Source: an uncultured Blautia sp. (lineage in GTDB: Bacteria > Bacillota > Clostridia > Lachnospirales > Lachnospiraceae). From it: 7,418 nt of DNA. Position numbers and translations under genes: made by a program. Positions 1 through 5,930 of the stretch are shown here, piece after piece. The stretch is taken from assembly GCA_900551075.1 (NCBI GenBank), contig URVB01000087.1:1-7418 (forward strand), read 5' to 3'. The notes beneath the pieces were generated by a model, which searched no databases, was not told the DNA's origin, and was given only the letters and a program-made list of their open reading frames with translations. Positions within the stretch are counted from its first letter, which is position 1, and every line of letters begins with the position of its first letter.

Positions 1-51
1 ACTCTCTTCCTGTGTTGCCGGTCTTCCCGGTTCGCCTATAATCTCAATCAT
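1..51 (-). CDS. N-terminus of an unidentified phage protein (partial, runs off the window)
   Basis: An ATG at 51-49 opens a frame that stays open to the window edge and gives 17 residues, MIEIIGEPGRPATQEES. A GGGGAG ribosome binding site lies 5 bases upstream of the ATG, and the stop codon of the previous gene is 11 bases away, so it fits as the next gene of the same operon. The visible peptide is too short to assign to a family. Only the start and the ribosome binding site are seen; coding status is inferred from position and spacing. Confidence 0.55.
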   Translation of the reverse strand, partial: MIEIIGEPGRPATQEES

Positions 52-62
52 AATTACTCCCC

Positions 63-443
63 CTAACTCCATCTCACATCAAGTTCCAAGCCGATATTCT
101 CCTTGATCGCATCTATATAGTCCTTCCACTGAGCCATATCATCAATGATATAATCGGCACCTTCACTTACTTTATTCATCCATCTCTGACAGCGTTTCTC
201 TCCAAAGCCAAACTCATCATGGAGTGCCGCCACGCCAAGAACGATCAACAGATCCATTGTCATTTCTTTGATCTTGGTTGCCGCCTTGTCCAGATCTTTT
301 TTTGCAAGAGAAGTATTAATTCCAGTTATTCCTCGAAATTTAATTTCCCTCTCCAATGCTTCCAGACCGCCATCCCGGACAATCCGCAAAGCCAAATCTA
401 ATCCATCAGCCCGTCCGGCTTCGTAATCACGCATCTTTCCCAT
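63..443 (-). CDS. Conserved uncharacterised phage protein (126 aa)
   Basis: This 126-residue protein starts MGKMRDYEAGRADGLDLALRIV. I recognise the type as a small protein common in early regions of Firmicutes phages, but know of no function. It looks mainly helical: an N-terminal charged segment with GRADGLDLALR (about residues 10-20), a hydrophobic helix around residues 62-75 (MTMDLLIVLGVAAL), then a C-terminal DEFGFGEKR...W...DYIIDDM...W..YI pattern. It has no signal peptide and is probably cytosolic. The reading frame is open up to an ATG at 599, but I chose the ATG at 443. It has an AGGTGA ribosome binding site at suitable spacing and the resemblance to relatives begins there, whereas the longer form would overlap the preceding gene by over 170 bases. 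The chosen start overlaps the stop of the 89-residue gene by 17 bases, implying translational coupling. Confidence 0.8.
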   Translation of the reverse strand: MGKMRDYEAGRADGLDLALRIVRDGGLEALEREIKFRGITGINTSLAKKDLDKAATKIKEMTMDLLIVLGVAALHDEFGFGEKRCQRWMNKVSEGADYIIDDMAQWKDYIDAIKENIGLELDVRWS

Positions 444-696
444 TTGTATCACCTGCCTTGTTTTTATTTGCTGCAAGTTGCTTTCTTTGCTCTTCGCTGA
501 TATACCCAAATAATCCCAAAACCAATTTTTTGCATAACGGATGAGGGAACTGCTCGCATAATTCATCAAGATAATCAAAAACCTCGGCAGAATATTCATC
601 AGTAATCTCTACCCCATAAAACTTTTTTATTGCTGTCCATAACGGATTCATGAATTGTTGTATCTCTGGTATGTCAGATGCTTTAACGCTTGCCAT
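427..696 (-). CDS. Small acidic hypothetical protein (89 aa)
   Basis: I do not recognise this 89-residue protein. It begins MASVKASDIPEIQQFMNPLW and looks like a compact helical protein. Residues about 30-50 are acidic (ITDEYSAEVFDYLDELCEQF), and the C-terminal 20 residues are polar and probably disordered (KQLAANKNKAGDTNGKDA). Cys47 and Cys55 are the only cysteines. The ATG at 696-694 has an AGGTGA ribosome binding site a few bases upstream. It is the first gene after the repeat-rich non-coding region, so any promoter or operator there would act on it first. Its stop overlaps the start of the next gene by 17 bases. Being next to the repeats, it could be a DNA-binding or replication accessory protein, but no helix-turn-helix is evident and this is inference only. 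Confidence 0.65.
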   Translation of the reverse strand: MASVKASDIPEIQQFMNPLWTAIKKFYGVEITDEYSAEVFDYLDELCEQFPHPLCKKLVLGLFGYISEEQRKQLAANKNKAGDTNGKDA

Positions 697-761
697 ATTA
701 TCACCTCGTGGTTACAATAAAATAGTCCGATTGTAACTTTATGTAACCAAAAAATCCAGTA

Positions 762-790
762 TTTATGCTAGTTTCCGGGATTGGTTACAA
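762..790 (-). promoter_or_regulatory. Candidate promoter within the repeat region
   Basis: Read on the minus strand, a TTGTAA -35-like box (785-790) is followed 17 bases later by a CATAAA -10-like box (762-767). Each matches the sigma-A consensus at 4 of 6 positions. Transcription would begin near 755 and lead to the 89-residue gene starting at 696. The -35 box lies inside the repeat copy at 783-790, so a protein bound to the tandem repeats would be expected to block it. A second possible pair is TTTACA (838-843) with TATATG (816-821), spaced 16 bases. Both are weak and AT-rich DNA gives such matches easily. Confidence 0.3.
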
Positions 791-810
791 AGTTACATGG
801 TTACACGCAA

Positions 811-887
811 TTTCTCATATATAGGATTTTTTTTATTTGTAAAAGTAGAAAATATTTTTATTTATATATATATGATATTTAAAATGA
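811..887. other. AT-rich segment, possible DNA-unwinding element
   Basis: Only 9 of these 77 bases are G or C (about 12%), far below the flanking genes. The segment includes a T8 run near 827-834 and an alternating TA stretch at about 863-873. It lies between the triple tandem repeat (783-806) and the inverted double repeat (892-907). AT-rich DNA placed next to iterons is the usual site of first melting in replicon origins; that role here is inferred from layout. It has no open reading frame and no GC-rich hairpin that would suggest a terminator. Confidence 0.5.
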
Positions 888-910
888 AACCTTGTAACTG
901 TGTAACCTTA

Positions 911-2818
911 TCAATCAAATACCAATCCATCCTGATTTTTCTGGTCTTGATTTATACCTTTCAGATATTCATCTAAATCATCCAGGATCTTTACAAACAC
1001 CATCCTTCTGGTCTTCTTTGTCCCGGAGATTTTTTGAACCCTTGTATCAAGCCCACCTTGCCCGATGATTATTTTTTTCTTTAATCCCCAGGAGGTAAAT
1101 GCTTTTCTGGAAAAACCTCCGTCTTTACAGAGTGCATCCAGTGCCTTGGGATAAAACATGGCAACCTTACATTCACAATCATGGTTATATTCGATTTCTC
1201 CCCATTTTTCACACTTTGTATCAAAATCAAACCGCTGATCGTTCATAGCCACGCTATCCACGATATACTCATAGCATCTCTCATTTGGAGATACATCAGA
1301 TACGTCTGCAAGGACACGTTTAGCTTCCGTAGCGTCAATGTATATACCATCCTTAAAAAGCATATCTGTGGCAATCCTATCAGCGGTCAGAACTATTGAT
1401 AATGATAAAAGCTGCTTCTCTGTTTTATCATCAGATGTGATGTATTTCTGTATTTCCTGTTGCAATTTTTTTATATTATCAACTCCAAGTTTCTTAACGG
1501 CATTGACAAAATCTTTCCCGGCAAAACCATAATTTTTTTGGAAAGTATCAATGGTATCCTGTGGACTTGTGAATATCCGTTCGTGCGTGCATTCTACTTC
1601 CAGGATACGATTGATCGCCCCACCCTGGTTCATATAAGACTGCAATGGGTATTCGCCGTTTGTGAGGATACAAAGACTCCATCTGTTCTCCCTATTCAAG
1701 CCAAGTTCCTTGTTTGATCTAGTCTTTCCCTGTCCGGAGCATAAGTCATAAACAATTTTTTCAAAATTTTCTTCAATTTTTTTCTCCTTCTGGCTAGTGT
1801 CATCAATAATTAAAGGAAGGTTGTTCAACATATCCGCTTTTATTTCCAATCCAACATCCGTATTTTTGAAATTTCCAATATACTTATTTTCCGCAGGATC
1901 CGCCCAGACAGAAGCAGCTATCATATGGCTGATACTTTTCCCATTTCCACTTAATCCCCACAAATCTACAAAGAATGGAAGCACATTTAGCGGCTTGATA
2001 AGAACACTGGCAAACGATGCAGCAATCATAAAATTCAATTCAAATATACGTTTTTTTCTTAATTTTTTCACGTATCCATACCAAATATCACGACTTCCAT
2101 GTTCTTTGATTGACTCAAAAATTTCCCTAAATTTTGCATCACCGTCAAACACTACATCGTTGTCAAATGGAATAAATCCGTCTTTTATCCATCCAAGCTT
2201 ACTGGAAGAATACTGGACTTTTATATAATCATCATTTGCGTTTTCAACATCAGAAAGATACCGAACCAAATACCTCGCATTCTCTGATGTGACAGCAATT
2301 CCTTTCGCAGACAGATTGACAATCTTAGATGCCGATGCAATGATTGTCTTTGGTACAATGATCTCCTGCCAGGTAAAATTACGCCGGAATGCTATCTTTA
2401 TCTGTTCTTCCCCCGTCTGTAGGTTTTTTAATCTTTCCACTGGAAGAATCGGGTGATAACAGGCTCTTATGTCTGTAAGGCCGGTATTTGGATTCCACGT
2501 ATACACGCCATCGTCAGAGGCAATCCAATTCTCACAGGCCATATTGTCATATGGGGAATCCGTAAAATTTGTATAATGCTCCACCAAGCTACCGCTCTTC
2601 TTCTGTGCTTCATGTTCTCGCTTTTTGGCTTCTTTTATCGTTCGCTTATACGCAGCTACCAAATCAGAGAACTCTTTTTTGCATTTTAGTTCCGACGATC
2701 TGAGCGCCAAACTCGCCAAAAGCTCTGCCTTATAAATCTCATCCTCCTGTTGAAAAACCTCGTCCAATATACTCCTCGACAATATGGACTTCGCATCCAA
2801 TTGGTTCAAAGGAACCAT
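911..2818 (-). CDS. DUF927-type P-loop ATPase, predicted replicative helicase (635 aa)
   Basis: This 635-residue protein resembles the DUF927 family, phage and mobile-element helicase-like ATPases usually encoded beside a primase zinc-finger protein. The N-terminal 75 residues are helical and highly charged. The DUF927-like region starts near residue 90 and includes the NFTWQEIIVPKTII segment (147-160). The Walker A motif is GLSGNGKS at 288-295 and the Walker B motif is PLIIDD at 335-340. Conserved-looking polar positions follow: S-G-Q-G-K near 361-365, a sensor-like ILTNGE at 384-389 and a candidate arginine at 404 (GAINRILEVE). The C-terminal 120 residues look like a separate small domain with four Cys near 536-564. 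The role is inferred from the motifs: ATP-driven DNA unwinding at the phage fork, cytosolic. The start has a clear AGAGGTGA ribosome binding site. The gene lies 18 bases after the primase-like gene and ends just before the repeat array. Confidence 0.85.
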   Translation of the reverse strand: MVPLNQLDAKSILSRSILDEVFQQEDEIYKAELLASLALRSSELKCKKEFSDLVAAYKRTIKEAKKREHEAQKKSGSLVEHYTNFTDSPYDNMACENWIASDDGVYTWNPNTGLTDIRACYHPILPVERLKNLQTGEEQIKIAFRRNFTWQEIIVPKTIIASASKIVNLSAKGIAVTSENARYLVRYLSDVENANDDYIKVQYSSSKLGWIKDGFIPFDNDVVFDGDAKFREIFESIKEHGSRDIWYGYVKKLRKKRIFELNFMIAASFASVLIKPLNVLPFFVDLWGLSGNGKSISHMIAASVWADPAENKYIGNFKNTDVGLEIKADMLNNLPLIIDDTSQKEKKIEENFEKIVYDLCSGQGKTRSNKELGLNRENRWSLCILTNGEYPLQSYMNQGGAINRILEVECTHERIFTSPQDTIDTFQKNYGFAGKDFVNAVKKLGVDNIKKLQQEIQKYITSDDKTEKQLLSLSIVLTADRIATDMLFKDGIYIDATEAKRVLADVSDVSPNERCYEYIVDSVAMNDQRFDFDTKCEKWGEIEYNHDCECKVAMFYPKALDALCKDGGFSRKAFTSWGLKKKIIIGQGGLDTRVQKISGTKKTRRMVFVKILDDLDEYLKGINQDQKNQDGLVFD

Positions 2819-2836
2819 TTCTATCTCACCTCTTCT

Positions 2837-3325
2837 CTAATATGGAATACCATTCAGCTCACCGTGTTCATACAGTGCTTTTTGCAACTCGTTCTGGCAA
2901 AAACACCATTCATCCGAAAGAGGTGGAAAATAAGCAATTCCATTCCGTAATCCCTCAATATATTTGTTGTTCATGTCTCTTTTTTGCTTCAGAGCCATTT
3001 TCTCAGCTTCCTTCTCCCGACGTCTTTCTTCAGCCAGCTTGATTTTTCTTTTAACCTCTTCCTTGTCCTCGTGATCATAAGTTCCACCTAGGGTCAGAAA
3101 CGCTTCCTTAAAAGTCAGGTTGTCCATTTGCCGGACAAAATCAAAAATATCTCCATTCCAGTTGCATCCAAAGCAATGGGCATCATGGGCATAAATTTTC
3201 ATGGATGCGGTTTTATCCCCGGAATGGAATGGGCACTTGATGTATCCTGCTCTATTCGGCCGGAAGCCATACTGCTCCACGATATCCCTCATGGAATACG
3301 TCTGCTTAATCTGCTCTTTATCCAT
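2837..3325 (-). CDS. CHC2 zinc-finger protein, primase zinc-binding domain only (162 aa)
   Basis: The first 80 residues match the zinc-binding domain of DnaG-type primases. Zinc ligands are visible as Cys31, His34, Cys51 and Cys54 (CPFH ... CFGC), followed by the typical GDIFDFV segment and a FKEAFLTLGG helix. The CHC2 domain recognises template DNA during primer synthesis. Residues about 86-118 are an uninterrupted charged helix, probably a coiled coil. The last 40 residues contain a CFC pair (141-143). A full DnaG is about 600 residues; here the TOPRIM catalytic domain is absent, so this protein cannot make primers alone in the known way. Its natural partner is the DUF927 ATPase immediately downstream. 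The start is only 3 bases after the nuclease stop and its ribosome binding site (AGGT) is weak, so coupling to the nuclease gene is likely. Confidence 0.88.
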   Translation of the reverse strand: MDKEQIKQTYSMRDIVEQYGFRPNRAGYIKCPFHSGDKTASMKIYAHDAHCFGCNWNGDIFDFVRQMDNLTFKEAFLTLGGTYDHEDKEEVKRKIKLAEERRREKEAEKMALKQKRDMNNKYIEGLRNGIAYFPPLSDEWCFCQNELQKALYEHGELNGIPY

Positions 3326-3328
3326 AGC

Positions 3329-4240
3329 TTAACCTGTCAGAAGTTCAATGATCCGCTTCCCGCATTCGCTTTTCCGGCAAAACTGAAACTCCACATCGTA
3401 CTTCTCTACCATCGTCCGCATAATCCGGGCTACTCGCTTCCCGTTCTGAGGCCCTATTGGGATATTTGCACCCTGTGCCCGTAAATCAGATACGGATTCT
3501 TCGAAATCGGTATTTGGGGGAATCCCCCACTGTTTCCGGATTTTCTGCTCGTACAGCCACTGGCGTTTGTTCACAAAATATTTTTCCACATCATCAATAC
3601 TATTGATTTTACGGCCGGATTCTATCAGCAGAATGAAGCGTGTCCCGTTATTGACCGCCCTCTTAATATCACGGTGCAGGAATCCATACCGCTGTACATA
3701 AAGATTCTGAAATTCTTTTTCGGCTGTCGTAGTTTTTACAGTTACCTTGTGCGCATCTGGATAATCCAGGAGCATTCTTTCCTTGCTATCCTCGTTAGGT
3801 TTATTACTCACATAGATTGTCCCAACACATTTATTAGATTTACCATTTTTCTTCATTACGCAGCATTTATAGATCACGCCCTCAATCCGGTTATCCCAGC
3901 AAAATTGCGCAATCTCACCTTCCGGAAAACACCCAGCATCATTACCGGTAATCAGATTAAATATGCAGAGCGCCGTCGCTGAAGAAATATCACAGGCTGC
4001 ACAAATTGCGTTTACCTCCTGACGAATAACACCCTTTGGCATCTGTTTGATCTGTATGTCCCCGATAAATTCTTCTATATCTTTTTTGGTATCTATTATA
4101 ATGCTTCTATCGTTTGGGAGGGCATAATCGCCGCAATCCAGTGCTACACGCCGCCAAAGAATGCCGTTTTCCCGGAAATATTTGTGTTTATTCTCATGCT
4201 TCTTTTCCTGCTGACGTGTGTCCTCAAGAATCGTTATCAT
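3329..4240 (-). CDS. ERCC4-fold nuclease with an internal insertion (303 aa)
   Basis: The N-terminus carries an XPF/ERCC4-type nuclease signature: ILEDTRQQ (4-11), DCGDYALP (35-42) and IIIDTKKDIEEF (47-58), the positions of the acidic and lysine metal-site residues. The second half of the fold resumes at about residue 189 with HRDIKRAVNNGTRFILLIES (189-208). The C-terminal part ends in KYDVEFQFCRKSECGKRIIELL, typical of phage members. These enzymes cut branched or flapped DNA using divalent metal; in phages they sit in recombination and replication modules, as here between ssb and primase. Residues about 63-180 are an insertion relative to ordinary phage ERCC4 nucleases and hold eight cysteines (80, 83, 92, 104, 114, 126, 127, 138). 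The start has AAGGA and GGTGAT ribosome binding sequences just upstream, with 16 bases separating it from ssb. The family call is firm; substrate specificity is not known. Confidence 0.82.
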   Translation of the reverse strand: MITILEDTRQQEKKHENKHKYFRENGILWRRVALDCGDYALPNDRSIIIDTKKDIEEFIGDIQIKQMPKGVIRQEVNAICAACDISSATALCIFNLITGNDAGCFPEGEIAQFCWDNRIEGVIYKCCVMKKNGKSNKCVGTIYVSNKPNEDSKERMLLDYPDAHKVTVKTTTAEKEFQNLYVQRYGFLHRDIKRAVNNGTRFILLIESGRKINSIDDVEKYFVNKRQWLYEQKIRKQWGIPPNTDFEESVSDLRAQGANIPIGPQNGKRVARIMRTMVEKYDVEFQFCRKSECGKRIIELLTG

Positions 4241-4256
4241 TATGTATCACCGTCCT

Positions 4257-4700
4257 TTAATTAAAAGGCAATTCCGAGTCATCTATGCCATCCGGAATAT
4301 TCATAAATCCGTCATCCCCAGGCTTCGGTCTATCTGCCTGATGTCCGGTAGCCTGTCCGCTTCCAGAACCGTCACTGGACTTCTTACTTTCCGCAAACTC
4401 CTGCTCCTCGATAACAACCTCTGTGGTATATCGCTTAATACCTTCTTTATCGATATAACTTCCCGTCTGAATCCTTCCGACAACCGTAATCTTCATTCCC
4501 TGATGGAAATATTTCTCCGCAAACTCAGCTGATCTCCCGAAACATAAGCAGGAAATAAAATCGGCCGTCTGCTCTCCATCCCTTTTGAATTTCCGATCAA
4601 CCGCAAGAGTGTATCGACCAATCGCAATGGAATTCTCACCTTGAGAATATCTGATTTCAGGGTCTCTAGTGAGGCGGCCCATCAAAATCACTTTATTCAT
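4257..4700 (-). CDS. ssb: Single-stranded DNA-binding protein (147 aa)
   Basis: The protein has the classic SSB layout. An OB-fold covers about residues 1-104, starting MNKVILMGRLTRDPEIRY, with AIGRYTLAV near 26-34, DFISCLCFG near 48-55 and MKITVVGRIQTGSY near 69-82. A Gly/Ser/Gln-rich disordered linker follows, then the acidic tip DDSELPFN, which in SSBs recruits partner proteins. It would coat single-stranded DNA at the phage fork and during RecT annealing. The frame is open to an ATG at 4727, but the ATG at 4700 is preferred. The family N-terminus (MNKV) begins there, an AGGAG ribosome binding site precedes it at 5 bases, and the extra nine residues would fall inside the leader hairpin. 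Confidence 0.95.
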   Translation of the reverse strand: MNKVILMGRLTRDPEIRYSQGENSIAIGRYTLAVDRKFKRDGEQTADFISCLCFGRSAEFAEKYFHQGMKITVVGRIQTGSYIDKEGIKRYTTEVVIEEQEFAESKKSSDGSGSGQATGHQADRPKPGDDGFMNIPDGIDDSELPFN

Positions 4701-4714
4701 GTTCTCTCCTATCT

Positions 4715-4741
4715 GTTGCCCCACCATACCGGCAGGGCAAC
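4715..4741 (-). promoter_or_regulatory. Stem-loop in the ssb leader
   Basis: On the minus strand GTTGCCC (4741-4735) pairs perfectly with GGGCAAC (4721-4715). The 13-base interval between them can add two G-U and two G-C pairs, leaving a 5-base loop, so the RNA could form a stem of about 11 pairs. The base of the stem ends 14 bases before the ssb start codon, just ahead of its AGGAG site. No U-run follows, so it does not look like an intrinsic terminator. It may control ssb translation, stabilise processed mRNA, or be a protein-binding site; the role is inference. Confidence 0.55.
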
Positions 4742-4753
4742 CATCGTTATCAC

Positions 4754-5467
4754 TTATGAAATTACAGTAAACTGCTGCAACTCAGCCAATTCTACTTCCA
4801 GATGCTGTTTGATGTTTTTCATGGCTTCACGTTTCCATGCGCCACCATCAGCTTCAAAGATTGCGCAGGTGACATCACCCCCACTGTCTCTCATGCGAAA
4901 TACAAATTCTGATTCCGGCTGAGTTACTTCTGTAAATGTACGGAATGGACGAAGTTTTACAGGATTCGGTACAAGTGCGGTTTCTTTGCTGGCAACACCT
5001 TTTTTCACTGTTGCAGTCTGACTTATACCATCATCTCCGTAGCTGGCAACGGTTCCATTTTCCACTGTTCCGGCAAATCTCAGGATAGCTTCCGCTCCTT
5101 CGTTCTGAATGAATTTGGAACGAATTCCAATCAAGAATGCCTCGGTGTTGATGAATCTTCCATATGAAAATTCTGGAATCTCCGCTTTTACTTTCACCAG
5201 GCATTCACGTTTACGGTCAAAATCCAACTGGGAAATCAGGCGAACTTCTGTAGGCGATACAACCTGCACGAGCATTCTTTCTGCCATATCATCAACTCCG
5301 GCTTTGATATAGTCCACCAGACCGGAAAGAGTTGACATTTCAATGTGCTCCGCCCTGAGCTCCTCATCCATAAGGCGAAGATTTGCGTCTGTGTAACGGC
5401 GTGCTCCGCTCTCAATAATTTTCGGCTGCTGTAATCCTACAATGTACTGTAATGCTTCTTTAATCAT
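4754..5467 (-). CDS. Conserved uncharacterised phage protein encoded upstream of ssb (237 aa)
   Basis: I recognise this as a conserved protein of Firmicutes phages and prophages, found near recT and ssb genes, but know of no established function. It reads MIKEALQYIVGLQQPKIIES, has an acidic helical part with HIEMSTLSGLVDYIK (41-55), a strand-rich middle (MLVQVVSPTEVRLISQLD), and a well-preserved stretch GDDGISQTATVKKGVASKE (144-162). It ends with VPNPVKLRPFRTF (166-178), FEADGGAWKREAMKNIK and QFTVIS. It resembles the phage DUF2303/YfdQ group in overall plan, but I am not certain of that link. The ATG at 5482 is the first in frame, but I chose the ATG at 5467. A GGAGG ribosome binding site lies 8 bases before it, inside the would-be extension, and the 5482 start has none. 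It has no signal peptide and is probably cytosolic. Confidence 0.85.
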   Translation of the reverse strand: MIKEALQYIVGLQQPKIIESGARRYTDANLRLMDEELRAEHIEMSTLSGLVDYIKAGVDDMAERMLVQVVSPTEVRLISQLDFDRKRECLVKVKAEIPEFSYGRFINTEAFLIGIRSKFIQNEGAEAILRFAGTVENGTVASYGDDGISQTATVKKGVASKETALVPNPVKLRPFRTFTEVTQPESEFVFRMRDSGGDVTCAIFEADGGAWKREAMKNIKQHLEVELAELQQFTVIS

Positions 5468-5544
5468 GATATAATCCTCCATTTTCTATGTATGATTTGT
5501 TTATATTGTTGGGTTTCTCCCGAGTTACTTGGTTTGTTTGTGCC

Positions 5545-5558
5545 GTGTACTTTTACAC
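5545..5558. other. Small inverted repeat in a short intergenic gap
   Basis: The 103-base gap between two genes (5468-5570) contains a perfect 5-base inverted repeat, GTGTA (5545-5549) and TACAC (5554-5558), separated by 4 bases. On the minus strand it would form a short hairpin in the mRNA between the terminator-like gene and the 237-residue gene. A TATAAA sequence also lies about 20 bases before the GGAGG site, without a convincing -35 box. The gap is larger than any other within the operon upstream of 910 and may hold a weak internal promoter or a processing site, but nothing more can be supported. Confidence 0.25.
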
Positions 5559-5570
5559 AGATTACTGATT

Positions 5571-5930
5571 CTATGCTCCCTGCTGCTCGATTGCGATATT
5601 ACCAGCGATATCGGTGCTCATTCTTGCTTGTCCACGAATTCCTGAGCCGTACTCCTCCGCACAAATCTCACCAGTACGGAAATCCTTTCCAATCGCCATT
5701 CTGGTGGCGGCGGCCTTTACTGGTGATGTAGTGGTTTTGACTACTGCTGAAATCGCTACATCGTTTCTGTCCTCATTTTGCTCAAATGTCAACTCCACAG
5801 TAATTTTCCGTTTATTCTTATACGGGGTATTCGGGTCAAGCATATTTTCAACAACTTTCTTCATTGCATCTTCAAATTTTTCTGCCAGTTCACCACCGGC
5901 AAGGTTCTCTAAATCAATGTTTAATGCCAT
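5571..5930 (-). CDS. Phage 'replication terminator' type protein, internal start form (119 aa)
   Basis: The ATG at 5930 is preceded by AGAGGAGG at about 8 bases and opens the sequence MALNIDLENLAGGELAEKFED. That is the usual N-terminus of small phage proteins annotated as replication terminator proteins. The name comes from database annotation and I know of no direct biochemical proof. The fold appears to be a helix (14-31, AEKFEDAMKKVVENMLD), a loop with DPNTPYKNKRK, then strands KITVELTFEQNEDRNDVAISAVVKTTTSP (42-70), and a polar tail ending IAIEQQGA. The strong start and the match to family length make this the most likely main product of the frame. It lies among replication genes, consistent with a role in DNA metabolism, which is inferred. 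Confidence 0.8.
   Translation of the reverse strand: MALNIDLENLAGGELAEKFEDAMKKVVENMLDPNTPYKNKRKITVELTFEQNEDRNDVAISAVVKTTTSPVKAAATRMAIGKDFRTGEICAEEYGSGIRGQARMSTDIAGNIAIEQQGA

Larger units (their letters stand above)
710..907. repeat. Array of eight 8-base GGTTACAA-like repeats (iteron-like; candidate origin or operator)
   Basis: Eight copies of an element with the invariant core GTTACA lie in 198 non-coding bases. Plus-orientation copies are at 710-717 (GGTTACAA), 783-790 (GGTTACAA), 791-798 (AGTTACAT) and 799-806 (GGTTACAC). The last three abut exactly with an 8-base period. Opposite-orientation copies are at 731-738 (TTGTAACT), 741-748 (ATGTAACC), 892-899 (TTGTAACT) and 900-907 (GTGTAACC). 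The last two also abut exactly. The order is one right, two left, three right, two left, with an AT-rich segment between the last two groups. A given 6-mer on either strand is expected well under once in 200 bases, so the cluster is not chance. Tandem short repeats beside an AT-rich tract and directly after a helicase gene are typical of iteron origins. Multi-site autoregulatory operators are the main alternative. Confidence 0.8.

Noticed and set aside
444..599. N-terminal extension of the 126-residue protein up to the ATG at 599
   Set aside because: It would overlap the preceding 89-residue gene by over 170 bases. The hydrophobic extension looks like an out-of-frame translation, and the ATG at 443 has the AGGTGA site and family-like start.
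811..907. Possible intrinsic terminator after the helicase gene
   Set aside because: The T/A-rich tract is not preceded by a GC-rich hairpin on the minus strand; the paired repeats are short and far apart, which fits protein-binding sites better.
710..907. CRISPR array
   Set aside because: The repeats are only 8 bases, abut without spacers in two of the groups, and occur in both orientations, unlike CRISPR repeat-spacer structure.
1797..2228. Plus-strand open frame of 143 codons within the helicase gene
   Set aside because: It lies wholly antisense to a well-supported gene with Walker motifs, has no clear ribosome binding site, and its translation has no recognisable domain.
3128..3484. Plus-strand open frame of 118 codons across the primase and nuclease genes
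   Set aside because: It is antisense to two recognised genes and crosses their junction, and its composition is that of a shadow frame.
3700..4055. Intein or mobile intron inside the nuclease gene
   Set aside because: The inserted segment has no intein splice-junction residues or homing endonuclease motif, and the frame is continuous without intron-like RNA features.
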